Part shown: piece after piece, positions 12,215 through 21,324 of the stretch | Layout of the letters: every line of letters begins with the position of its first letter | Position numbering within the stretch: position 1 is the first letter of the stretch | Assembly: GCA_950295325.1 (NCBI GenBank) | Contig: OX485803.1 | Span: forward strand, 45,089,554-45,153,553 | DNA from: Polytrichum commune | Lineage: Eukaryota > Streptophyta > Polytrichopsida > Polytrichales > Polytrichaceae | Direction: 5' to 3' | Length of the DNA: 64,000 bases | Notes under the pieces: generated by a model | The model's database searches: none | The model's input: only the letters and a program-made list of their open reading frames with translations | What the model was told of the DNA's origin: nothing | Made by a program: the position numbers and the translations under genes

Positions 12215-12322
12215 CTGTCGTGTAAACTAAGATCGTTAAACACAACAGATCGAGTGTCGTTGTCAACATCAATTAGCAAAATAAAATAGCAAACTAAAAT
12301 GCTAAATAACCACCTCTTCAAG
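12215..12322. repeat. Third copy of the 108-bp unit, between LTR and purine tract
   Basis: Same unit as at 11491-11705, with one or two changes. It separates the LTR core from the best polypurine tract, which on the minus strand reads AGTGGGGGCACT at about 12335-12320. In a standard LTR element the purine tract abuts the LTR, so this unit is either part of the true LTR or a later insertion. Confidence 0.65.
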
Positions 12323-12646
12323 TGCCCCCACTAGCAGATAAGGAGCCCTTCCAATCGGCTAGGAACAAACACACTCATCGGTAGAGTTGTTGAACATGAT
12401 GAAGTTGTTGCTACATCTATACATATTTAATTGGGTAGTAGTAATCGAAGGAATTAAACTCGTGATTGACAAAGTAATCCAAGAACTGTAGGCTGGGTGC
12501 AATGTGAGCCCCATCCTTAATCGCCTTCAACAATTAATGTTGAATTCTTGGATAACTCTTTCAATGTGGTCTTAATCCCATAAAATTTCCAACCAACTAA
12601 ATAACAACTTCACCACTAAAACATGTGGTAAACATCTACAAAATTC
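12323..12646 (-). other. 3' untranslated region of the gypsy element with polypurine tract
   Basis: Between the stop of the Gag-Pol frame and the LTR. No open frame. The G-rich tract on the minus strand at its LTR-proximal end is the candidate primer for plus-strand DNA synthesis. Confidence 0.45.
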
Positions 12647-14158
12647 TCAATCATGACCATTAACGGCCACGGAATGAGAGGCTTTCCGACAACGAGGACA
12701 AACCCAATTGCCAGAAGGAAGAGTAAAAAGGGGAGGTGTCAAACATGCCATGTGCCATCCACGTTGACATTGGTCGCACAATAACATTGTTGCAGCTTCT
12801 TTCTTCTCTCCACAAACATAACAAGGCAAACCCTGTGGTACAACCGCCAACTCGGGATGCACAGAGCCGTTGATGGGAAGGTTACATGGAGCACAATTCT
12901 TTGAATGCTCACGACATTCCCGTCCATCCTTGCCTTCAAGCAATAATATACCACTTGGCAAGACATCTTTTACCCGCAAAATCGTGCGCCCAGCCTTGAC
13001 ATCCAATGTCGTAGGCGCCTCCCGTTGCAAGTAAACATAATCCCCCTTGGAAAATCTACGAACCTGAGGTCGATAAACTCCACTGCGGATCCGGGCATAC
13101 CGTAATGTATCACGATGTTGAGCAATATTTAAGTTCTCCATAGCCATAGGCATGGCCTTTTGGAAGAACGTTGCTCGGTCATGAAGACATTGAGCCCAAA
13201 CATCTGGATCATCCAAGTTTACCACGGGAGCCAATTTCTCTCGCACCGAGCTAGGTAAAATTGGTTCCCGTCCATACAAGAGTTGGTAAGGACTATAAGA
13301 TGCCAAAGATGTTTGCCTGCTGAAACGATAATCCATTGCTATCCATGGTAACATCAAGTCCCAATCGCGATGGTTGCCATGAAGCAATCCATACTTCCGC
13401 AAACCGCGCTTAACCGTCTGAACAACTCGTTCAGCTAAGCCATCTGCCTCAGAGTGATCTCTGGAAGTTGTCCGATGATCAATCAAAGCCTTGGTACACA
13501 AAGCCTCGAAAGATCCAAGGAATTCTCTCCCTTGATCCGTCAACACCTCTGCAGGTGCTCCAAACCGTGCCAAAACTCGATCAAGAAATGCCATAGCCGC
13601 CAATTCTGAGGATTTTTGGGGAAGAGCCACGAGTTCAATCCACTTACTAAAATGGTCCACCATCACAAGCACACACTTGGACCCACGTGGAGTGATAGTA
13701 AGCGGTCCGGCAAAATCCAAAGACCAACGATATCCCAAGCCCATAATAGGTAAAGGCTGAAGTTGAGGTGACAAAGTATTAAAACTTGACCTGACCCGGT
13801 CACATACTTCACATCGAGAAACATAAGTGGCAACCTGTTGATACATACCAGTCCACCAATATTGGTTGCGCAACATAGAGTGCGTCCTTCGCACTCCAAA
13901 ATATCCAAGCTCCTCGTGCACTTGCCGCACCAAAGAAGCTCTTTGATCTAGCCTTGGAACGATGCGCCTCGTTCCGTTCGGCCACACACGAAATAACAAG
14001 CTGTTTGCCCAACGAAACCTTGTTATCCGGTGACTAACTCTATCTCGCTCCATAGCAGATAGTCCAAGAGGAAATATCCCTTGTTGAAGCTTGTACAAGA
14101 CCGCCTGGTCTTCCCACACATCACTAACAACGAGAGATTTATCAACCTCCTCATCTTG
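12647..14158 (-). CDS. Integrase of the gypsy element, with C-terminal PHD finger
   Basis: The readable frame from 14119 gives 490 residues; reading continues upstream in the same frame to the TAA at 14159-14161. Counting from codon 14119, the zinc-binding HHCC module is H68, H80, C103, C106. The catalytic triad is D135, D195 and E230, with the DD35E spacing of retroviral integrases and words LDFAGP, TDQGREF and ADGLAER. A GKGD/SH3-like region follows around 355-410. Residues 433-478 form a PHD finger. The protein would insert the cDNA into nuclear DNA. Chromoviruses carry a chromodomain at this position. Here a PHD finger takes its place, which suggests targeting through histone-tail recognition (inference). 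Confidence 0.92.
   Translation of the reverse strand, partial: QDEEVDKSLVVSDVWEDQAVLYKLQQGIFPLGLSAMERDRVSHRITRFRWANSLLFRVWPNGTRRIVPRLDQRASLVRQVHEELGYFGVRRTHSMLRNQYWWTGMYQQVATYVSRCEVCDRVRSSFNTLSPQLQPLPIMGLGYRWSLDFAGPLTITPRGSKCVLVMVDHFSKWIELVALPQKSSELAAMAFLDRVLARFGAPAEVLTDQGREFLGSFEALCTKALIDHRTTSRDHSEADGLAERVVQTVKRGLRKYGLLHGNHRDWDLMLPWIAMDYRFSRQTSLASYSPYQLLYGREPILPSSVREKLAPVVNLDDPDVWAQCLHDRATFFQKAMPMAMENLNIAQHRDTLRYARIRSGVYRPQVRRFSKGDYVYLQREAPTTLDVKAGRTILRVKDVLPSGILLLEGKDGRECREHSKNCAPCNLPINGSVHPELAVVPQGLPCYVCGEKKEAATMLLCDQCQRGWHMACLTPPLFTLPSGNWVCPRCRKASHSVAVNGHD
12686..12823 (-). CDS. PHD finger domain at the integrase C-terminus
   Basis: The Cys4-His-Cys3 pattern is complete: C433-x2-C436, C448-x2-C451, H456-x2-C459, C474-x2-C477, with the usual tryptophans before the histidine and before the last Cys pair (GWH and WVCPRC). 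PHD fingers bind histone H3 tails, modified or not. The domain ends 13 residues before the stop. Nothing in it is broken. Confidence 0.9.
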
Positions 14159-14581
14159 TTATTCTACAAGGATCTCAGCAACCAATCCCGACATCATTGT
14201 GAGATATGTGGCAGCATGCCAACCCGGCACTGCCTCACGATCACAATCTCCATACAACCTGGCTCTAGTTAAATCCTCATCTGAAGGACTTGGATTGCGA
14301 GACAATCCGTCTGCATCCAAGTTGGCAATTCCTGCTCGGTGAACAACTTCAAAATCATATTCCTGAAGTAACAATGCCCACCTAGCAAGTTTCCCGGTGA
14401 GCTTATCTGATTCCATAAGCCATTTTAAAGGCTGATGATCAGTCACCAAAGTAAACTTTTGCCCATACAAATAAGGTCGAAAATGTGCAATGGCCCAAAC
14501 GGCCGCCAAGGCCTCGCCTTCATAAGAAGAATAATTAGATTCAACACTATTATTGCTTCTAGATGCATAAGCCACCACATA
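14159..14581 (-). CDS. RNase H domain of the gypsy element (3' part)
   Basis: It continues the reverse transcriptase frame after an in-frame TAA at 14582-14584. Words typical of gypsy RNase H are seen: VVAYASRSNN, SYEGEALAAVWA (catalytic Glu), VTDHQPLKWL (catalytic Asp) and NLDADGLSR (last Asp). The first catalytic Asp, in HTDWSAVGLGAVL, lies upstream of the stop at about 14640. The domain degrades RNA in the RNA-DNA hybrid. The next in-frame stop, TAA at 14159-14161, falls at the border to the integrase. Confidence 0.88.
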   Translation of the reverse strand, partial: YVVAYASRSNNSVESNYSSYEGEALAAVWAIAHFRPYLYGQKFTLVTDHQPLKWLMESDKLTGKLARWALLLQEYDFEVVHRAGIANLDADGLSRNPSPSDEDLTRARLYGDCDREAVPGWHAATYLTMMSGLVAEILVE

Positions 14582-15791
14582 TTATTTTCCCTCTTCATCT
14601 TTCTGTGTCAATACCGCTCCCAATCCCACTGCACTCCAATCCGTGTGCAATTGAAAAGCTCTAGATACATCCGGGCGTCGAAGCACTGGCGCTGAACTGA
14701 GCCTCTGCTTCAATGTATGAAATGCCTGTTGTTGTTTCCGACTCCAAATCCATGGTTGGTCTTTCCCCGTGAGAATGGTAAGAGATTTAGCAATCAAACT
14801 AAAGTTTTTGACAAACCTCCTATAATAATTTGCCAATCCTAGAAATGCACGAAGCCGTGGTACATCACTAGGTGCGGGAATTTTATGCAAAGCATCCACC
14901 TTCGCCTGTTGCACACCAAGACCGCCATGAACAATTATATGGCCTAAATAGGGCAATTGATCATGGAAAAACTTACATTTTCCAGGATGTAAACGGAGTC
15001 CCCACCGTTGAAGTCGTTCAAATACCGCTTGCAAATGTTTCACGTGATCCTGTAGACTATTACTAAAAATGATAACATCATCAATGTAACATCTAGCAAA
15101 CGGCAAACCAGCCAATAATTGATCCATCACCCGCTGAAATTCAGTTGGTGCATTCTTGAGACCAAATGGCAGAAATTTCCAATGATAAAGTTGATCCTTG
15201 CCATCTTTATCAATTCCCCAAAATGCGGTCTTCACCCGATCACCCAACAACAAAGGTAAATTGGTGATAACCAGACCTCAAATCCAGAGTGCTGAAGATT
15301 CTAGAAAATCCCAGTGCATCAAACAACTCCTCCGGCATCGGCATTGGATATCGATCCGACTTGGTCTTGCGGTTGACTGGACGATAATCAGCACACATCC
15401 GTTTTTCCGTCCAGTTGCCAAAGATATCCTTCTTTGACGGCATAACCGTGGCACAAGCATACTCTCCATTGGAGAGTTCAATCAATTCCGCTGCCAATAA
15501 CTCTTGACATCGAGTTTGAACACCCAACCTTTCAGAGGTACTAAGTCTGTACGGCCGTCTGAAAATAGGGTGGTCGTCCTCGAGTTGAATACGAACAGGT
15601 TTACCTTTATATCCTTCAAGATCATGAAGACTAAAAGCAAAACAATTACGGTAAGAGCGAATAAATGCCCGTACCTTTCGTGTTTCGGCACCAATAAGCT
15701 TTGGCCCCACTTCAATTGGCCAATCGTCAAACTTCGTGGTTTCCTTCTTCATAGAAGGATTGCCACTTGGTGCCAGCACAGCCTGTGATTG
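14582..15791 (-). CDS. Reverse transcriptase of the gypsy element (one frameshift)
   Basis: Two overlapping frames (15791-15240 and 15253-14582) make up the domain; a single-base indel near 15255 separates them. The N-terminal frame shows the fingers region, with PYRLS and KMRCADYR-like words and TLDLRSGYHQ. The C-terminal frame shows FLPFGLKNAP, the catalytic YIDD (residues 56-59 counted from 15253), YLGH and FLGLANYYRRF. These are textbook Ty3/gypsy motifs. The protein copies element RNA to DNA. The frame opens directly after the TAG at 15792-15794 that ends the methyltransferase part. Confidence 0.92.
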
Positions 15792-17288
15792 CTAGTCCGT
15801 GGAGAGGGCAACACCTTTGCCCCCATCATCTGCACTTGAATCCAAATGCGTATCCTCTCCACTATAATAATTTTGTGTAGCTAAATAGCTACCCACATAT
15901 GAAATATCACCAAGAAATAGAAGTGGAAACATTTTATGGGCCTCCAACTTCCCAAACTCTTGGGCCAAAGCCGAAAAAATACGTTGGGCTCGAAACTCTT
16001 CCACAACATGAAGTTTCAAAGGAAATAATCCCTCGGTGTCATTGACCTCAATGTGATCCTTGGATTGCGGCTCCATTGCCCCCTGACCATTGTTCTCTGC
16101 CCTCAGAGTAAGCAATTGGTCATCCATACGTTGTTGAGCAGCAAAACAAATTCCAATTATCCATACAATGCTATTAAGATCCATAGATTGCCCCAATAGG
16201 AAACGTCTCTGACCTTCCTGAAGCCCGTGAGCAGCCGTGGTGCCTGTAAGAAAACCCATGGCGCGTTCCCGCTCATCTGCCGTAGGCTCCTCATAAGTTT
16301 GGGATTTTAAATTCCAAACCATGCCATGTCCACGAGATCGAAATGCAAAAGACTGTGGATATGTCACAAAAGTAGGTAGTGCACCTCTCGGAATGCCCAC
16401 CTTATTAATTAATGCAAATGGCAAGGTGTCATCCTTGGTAACTGCCAAGGAAACACGATGATCATCTAAAATGTCATCCACCTTGCGATCCATAAGGCGG
16501 GGATTGCGGGCAATCGCCGCTGAAAGCACCCGAGGTGATACCAAGTTGGTCCAAAACCAACGAGGCCGATGAGCAAAGGATCCCAAAGATGCAGCATCCA
16601 GAAATGTTGGAGTACCCAGAATTTGGTTAATGTACTCACCATCCTTCACCACTTTGTGCCGGGTATCACCCAATAATGGTACATTTTCGAAAATATACCC
16701 TGGCGGAATTGATTGGTGGGTAAACCACCATTGCGTCAATCGCGTCAAATCCGCAAACAAACTAGACCTAGGATCATCCAATCCCTGGCCAGTTCCTGCC
16801 CGCGAATGGCCTTGACAAGGCCATCCTGCAATAATCAGATCCACGTGGCCCAACCTTCTCAAATCCTCATCACTAATCATAGTAACATCTTGAGGAAGTT
16901 GACCACAACATCCATGAATGGCAGAGGCTGACAATTGTGCGGGGTATCTCAATAACAATTGTTGGATGTGGTGTCGGACGGCTCTGTTGGTTGCATACCC
17001 ATTGTCCACATGAATATATAGCCAAACTGTAATTCCAGCTTCCAACACTGCCGCCAAACCTGTGCCAATGCCTCCAAAGATCTCCACAAGGACAATACCT
17101 TCAGGTGACGGTTGCCAACGAATGGGTTGAACAAAAGAAAATGAGGATGAAGTTGGAGGTGCCTCTCCAAGCTTCAAATCCGCTACAATGTGTTGACAAT
17201 GGTCGGATAACTCCTTAGGAGTTCGCCATGGTGGAGGTGGATCCTTGAAATGTCGAGCAGGAATTTGAAAAGATGGTAAAAATTGTTG
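15792..17288 (-). CDS. C5-cytosine DNA methyltransferase domain within the gypsy Gag-Pol frame
   Basis: The first Met of the open stretch is at 17177 (461 residues), but the same frame is open upstream to the TAA at 17289-17291, so the domain is probably released from a polyprotein. Motif I is VEIFGGIGTGL (residues 31-41). Motif IV is AGWPCQG with the catalytic Cys at 121. Motif VI is FENV (163-166). Motif VIII is HRPRW (203-207). A target-recognition-like stretch spans about 210-300, and the C-terminal motif has ERAMGF and LLGQSMD. The order is canonical, not permuted as in plant DRM enzymes, and the spacing recalls DNMT3-like enzymes (family assignment is inference). All key residues are present. 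Residues 345-461 are a linker without recognised domains. It would transfer methyl groups to cytosine in DNA. Confidence 0.92.
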   Translation of the reverse strand, partial: QQFLPSFQIPARHFKDPPPPWRTPKELSDHCQHIVADLKLGEAPPTSSSFSFVQPIRWQPSPEGIVLVEIFGGIGTGLAAVLEAGITVWLYIHVDNGYATNRAVRHHIQQLLLRYPAQLSASAIHGCCGQLPQDVTMISDEDLRRLGHVDLIIAGWPCQGHSRAGTGQGLDDPRSSLFADLTRLTQWWFTHQSIPPGYIFENVPLLGDTRHKVVKDGEYINQILGTPTFLDAASLGSFAHRPRWFWTNLVSPRVLSAAIARNPRLMDRKVDDILDDHRVSLAVTKDDTLPFALINKVGIPRGALPTFVTYPQSFAFRSRGHGMVWNLKSQTYEEPTADERERAMGFLTGTTAAHGLQEGQRRFLLGQSMDLNSIVWIIGICFAAQQRMDDQLLTLRAENNGQGAMEPQSKDHIEVNDTEGLFPLKLHVVEEFRAQRIFSALAQEFGKLEAHKMFPLLFLGDISYVGSYLATQNYYSGEDTHLDSSADDGGKGVALSTD

Positions 17289-18555
17289 TTATGCCGCATT
17301 ACAAGTGTAGTCCATTGTTTCCTCCAATAAAACTGGAGCACAAGGCAAATCTGCAACTGAACCGCTGCAAGCAAACATTGCCTCCGCAACCATAGTCATA
17401 GAAGTGGCTGCAAATGTGACGGGAATAAATACCTTCCTACCATCTCCAGTGGACCATCCCGGTCTAATCCATGCCTCTTCCGTCCAATTATCCAAACCAA
17501 AGCCAAGTGGATAAAGAGCTTGCTGACCAATAAGTATATCATAGTTGGTAGCATTAGTAACAACACACTTCATTGACAAATGAGTGTAAGTAGGCCCTGT
17601 CTCCACATGAAAAATCAAACGTAGAGGTGCCTTGGTGTAACCTGTTGCACGTTCAGTGCCCCCTACTGAAGTCACAATAGTGAATGGACAAGGATCCAAG
17701 CTTGCTGGCGTCAATCCAAGACTGTCAGCAAGTCCTTTGCCAATCATAACCGGTTGAGCACCGGAATCCATCATAACTCTCAGTGGTGTAGCACGGATAG
17801 TAGGCATATCCGTACGTGAAACGACAAACAAAGATTTGTCGTTTATCAGCCGTACAACTCCAGGTTGCAAATTATGCCGTTCGCGAGCAGGCCTTGCAGA
17901 AATGTCTGCAAGATATGCCGCTCCCGACGCATAATTCGAAAACGATGTATTCACTGCTGAAATTGATGTTGGAGGAATATCAGTTTGCTTACCAAAAGCA
18001 ATGATCGCCGCATCCACAAGACTCGCTCGCAAATTGGCTAAGTCCTCCACCTCCTCAGCCACAAGTATGTCAACCACAGCTTGGGATACTTGAAGGGATG
18101 GCAAATCCGCCTTACCTTCTAACATTCTCCCAACTAAATGAAAAACTGCAGCAGGCTTGAAATCCGAAGCCATAAATTCCGAACCCGAGAAAATTGGCAT
18201 ATGGAGAATTTTATATGCCAATGCCTGTGTAACATCCTTCGAGATGGAATCCCCATCTCTCAAAGGTACAGGGTTTTTAGCCCCAACAACAGTGGTGTCT
18301 ACCAATCCAAATGAAAGAGGTAAACGTGCTTGACCAATTTGATCAGCTGGTCCGGCATGGCGAGGATGTAGCACCTCGTTGCTACCACCACTCGTGGAAG
18401 CCACCGCATCTGCCAATGTTTGTGAGCGGGTAGAAGCCGCCGCCACCACCTCTCCAGCTACTCCAAACATATACATGTCCGAACCCGAGGTGCCACCACC
18501 CACATGCGGCTCAGAAATTTGAGCAAAAGATGCAGAAGATTTGAGCTTTTGCTCA
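17289..18555 (-). CDS. Aspartic protease region of the gypsy element
   Basis: The open frame 18503-17289 (404 residues) has the retropepsin active-site triad D246-S247-G248 in the word MMDSGAQPVMIG, followed by a hydrophobic stretch and a TNYDILIG flap/second-lobe-like word. The first 200 residues are Ala/Ser-rich and have no assigned domain; they may be spacer between Gag and protease. The frame follows Gag through a one-base shift near 18550. The coiled-coil-like segment SLEAKVADL continues naturally as EQKLKSSASF in the new frame, so I read the shift as a mutation, not a programmed one. The frame ends at TAA 17289-17291, beyond which it stays open into the methyltransferase. Confidence 0.85.
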
Positions 18556-19888
18556 AGTCTGCCACCTTAGCCTCAAGACTCTGCTCCCTTGGAGACTTTC
18601 CAGTGACATAACTGGTAGGCCGCATCTCAGGATGAAGTTGGAAACAATGATCCACATCGTGATTAGTGCCACCACAATGGTTACATTTCAATTGTCTCTT
18701 CTTAGAATTGTCCCCTGCCTTTACTGGTTTCATCTTTTGTTTTAATTTTCCCAAAGGCTGAGTTTTCTTCTTCTTAGGACAATTGGGATCATTCTTCGAA
18801 TGACCAGCTTCTCCACAACCCCAACAATGCAAAATCTTTTGCTCCTTGACGGGTTGAGTCTCAGCTAAACTACTAGTAGCTGTGACAATTCTTCTTGGTT
18901 TCGGACTCTCTGTCATCCAAGATACCATATCCGTGGCATCATGTTGGCAAAGAGCCCGATCACATCTCTCAACCACGGCAAACGCTTGTGCAAGCATAGC
19001 TCGGCCCTCGTAGTCGAGGATAATCCGAGGTGATGCCAACTCAAGTAGCCGCTTGTCAATCTTAGACAAAAAGATTTTAACAAGCTGACTCTCAGCAAAA
19101 ACACCTCCCGACTCCACAGCAAATCGCGCGAGTCGCGTATACATGGTCCGTGGAGTATCATCCTTCTCTCGGCGGAAATCCTGGATGCGCTGCATCTGGT
19201 CTCGCCGAAACCCACCATACTCCACTTCCAAATGTGCGACAAATTCAGTAAGGGGATTAAACGGAGGTGGTGGACCAACAGCCATCAATGCTGCCTGTGT
19301 AGCACGTGCCACCCGTGAAAGGGTTGCCGTGCTACTGCTAGCCACCATTGGCCCAAGTGCCAGTTCTGTGTCCTTAGACTCCGCCGGCGATTCCTCCTCC
19401 TTTAAGGTGGGTGGAGCTAAGGTAGCAACCACCCCATCCTTAAGGGCTGAAATGAGCTCAACCCGAGCCTCCCAATACTGCTCCACCTCCCGAAGTTGTC
19501 GCTAATGACCCTCTGTCCAGCGTTCATAAGTTTGAAGTGCCTCATACTCCAAATGCTGAGGCAGAAGTTCAAAGGCATACCAATCATTGAAATTGGAAGA
19601 CCTTTGGCGTTTCTCCTTAATCCAGGTACGAAACCGGAGTTTCCAATCGGGCAAGGAAATGCCCCCAGCTCGACCTGGAAACCGATCACGCACTGAATTG
19701 TGGCGATCGTCCTCCATTTCGTCGAACGTGCCGACACTCCAAACCCGAAGCCTACTAGTAGTATCCAACGCCGAAATAGGCTCAAAAGCCTCGTTGGTAT
19801 CTACCTCTGGCTCAAGATTTGTGGTATGCACGTCCTCCAAGTAATCTGGTGATGGAGATCGATAATATCGGCTCCTAGTTTGCACCAT
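18458..19888 (-). CDS. Gag of the gypsy element, with two zinc knuckles
   Basis: The start ATG is at 19888. The first 128 codons end at an in-frame TAG (19502-19504), after which the same frame runs on to 18458. The N-terminal part is acidic with Arg/Ser-rich start; the middle shows the retrotransposon Gag pattern with FRRDQMQRIQDF and RTMYTRLARF. Near the C-terminus are two CCHC knuckles: CWGCGEAGHSKNDPNC (loose spacing) and CNHCGGTNHDVDHC (canonical C-x2-C-x4-H-x4-C), separated by a Lys-rich linker. Gag packages element RNA in the cytoplasm. Confidence 0.88.
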
Positions 19889-21324
19889 AAAATAATCACT
19901 TAAGTACCTGCAACTATCTACAAGGTAATGGCAACCTGCACCTGTTGCAGGCTATCTAAATGGCAATCCCTTGCCAAATGCCAAGTGTTTATGCCCCCAG
20001 AATTCCAAAATTGTGAAAAGGTTTGAGATTGGTAATTAAAATGGAAAATCAGCGTTTGAAAAGGCTCATTTCCAAGGTGATTATGGACTCCAATCAACAA
20101 ACTAAGTGCACCAATGGACTCCTAGGAAGATTTCACACAAATTAGGCTCAAATTTCACTCCGTTCGGAGTTAATTTGCTCCCAAAAACAAAAATCAGCGT
20201 TGAAATTAATAATTTCAGCAATGATTTTGAATTCCAATCAACAATCCAATTACACCATTGGATTCCTTGGCAAATTTCACACAAGATAGGCTCAAATTTC
20301 ACTCCGTTCGGAGTTAATTTGCTCCCAAAAACAAAAATCAGCGTTGAAATTAATAATTTCAACAATGATTTTGAATTCCAATCAACAATCCAATTACACC
20401 ATTGGATTCCTTGGCAAATTTCACACAAGATAGGCTCAAATTTCACTCCAATCGGAGCTAGTATGCCCCCAAATTTGAACCTCAAAGTTTGTGAGAATTG
20501 GATGCCAAGTTTGAAAGGTGAAAATAAAAATGTGAAAAATAAAATAAAATAAAAATATTTGTTTTAATTAAACAAAACAAAAAAAAACAAAAAAACATAA
20601 TTAACTTAAATGAATTAACTTAATTAATTTAATTTAACTCAACCTAACTTAATTAACTTAAACTAATGAACCTAACCCAATTAAGCTAACCTAATTTAAT
20701 TAACTAACTTAATTAACTTAAACTAACTAACTTAACTAACTTAACTAACTAATTAAGTTAACTAATTTAATTAAACAACTAACTTAATTAAGGGGGAGGC
20801 TTACCTTGAAGCAAGGGGGGGCCAGGCTGGCGCCGCCCGCCACCTGGGCCAGGCTGCCGCCCGCCCGCCCCCAGCCCGGCCCGCTGCCACCTCGCCGCGG
20901 GGCCTGCCCGCCCCCGGGGTTCAGAATTGGAGCTCCAGAAGCTCCAGGAGCTCCAAGAGTGTCCGTGGAGCTCCGGAGCTCAAAAAAAATTATAAAAAAT
21001 TCGGATTTTAAGTTTGGTTTGTGTTTGTTTGTAAATTTAAAAAAAATTAAACTTTGCTTTTACAAATTGCAAGCAAGAATGATGTGACTTGAGAATCTTG
21101 AGACCAAATGGAATCTCAAGATTCAACCATCAACACTTGAAGAAAACACAAAGAGACAACAAAAGAAAAATGGGAAGATTTCTCTCAAAATCTTCTTGAG
21201 GGTTGCAAGAAATGACAAACTAAGCTTTCAAACACTTGTATCACTCATTTGCTCTCAATACTGGGCCATTCTAGCTCAGAAATACAACCAAAAAATGAAA
21301 AATTTGAGCCATTGTTGTCAAGTA
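19889..21324 (-). other. Long 5' leader of the gypsy element
   Basis: About 1.44 kb lies between the 5' LTR and the Gag start. It holds three contrasting blocks: a 144-bp tandem repeat (20105-20470), an extreme AT block made of TTAATTAAC-type words (about 20538-20795) and a GC-rich block (about 20800-20940) full of GCCCGCC words. No open frame in it resembles a protein. No standard primer-binding site was recognised next to the LTR at 21324. Confidence 0.6.
20105..20470. repeat. 144-bp tandem repeat, about 2.5 copies
   Basis: The landmark TTTCACACAA recurs at 20131, 20275 and 20419, giving a period of 144 bp. The copies are highly similar. Long open frames on both strands here (up to 148 codons) arise because 144 is a multiple of three and are not taken as genes. 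Confidence 0.8.

Noticed and set aside
18458-18555. Programmed -1 frameshift between Gag and protease
   Set aside because: The coiled-coil-like segment continues smoothly into the new frame and no slippery heptamer with a downstream stem stood out, so a single-base deletion is more likely.
20102-20552. Overlapping open frames of 127 and 148 codons on opposite strands
   Set aside because: They are by-products of the 144-bp tandem repeat, whose length is a multiple of three, and lack any domain.
21290-21324. tRNA primer-binding site next to the 5' LTR of the gypsy element
   Set aside because: The minus-strand text contains TGGCTC a few bases inside the LTR edge but does not extend into a convincing tRNA 3'-end complement.
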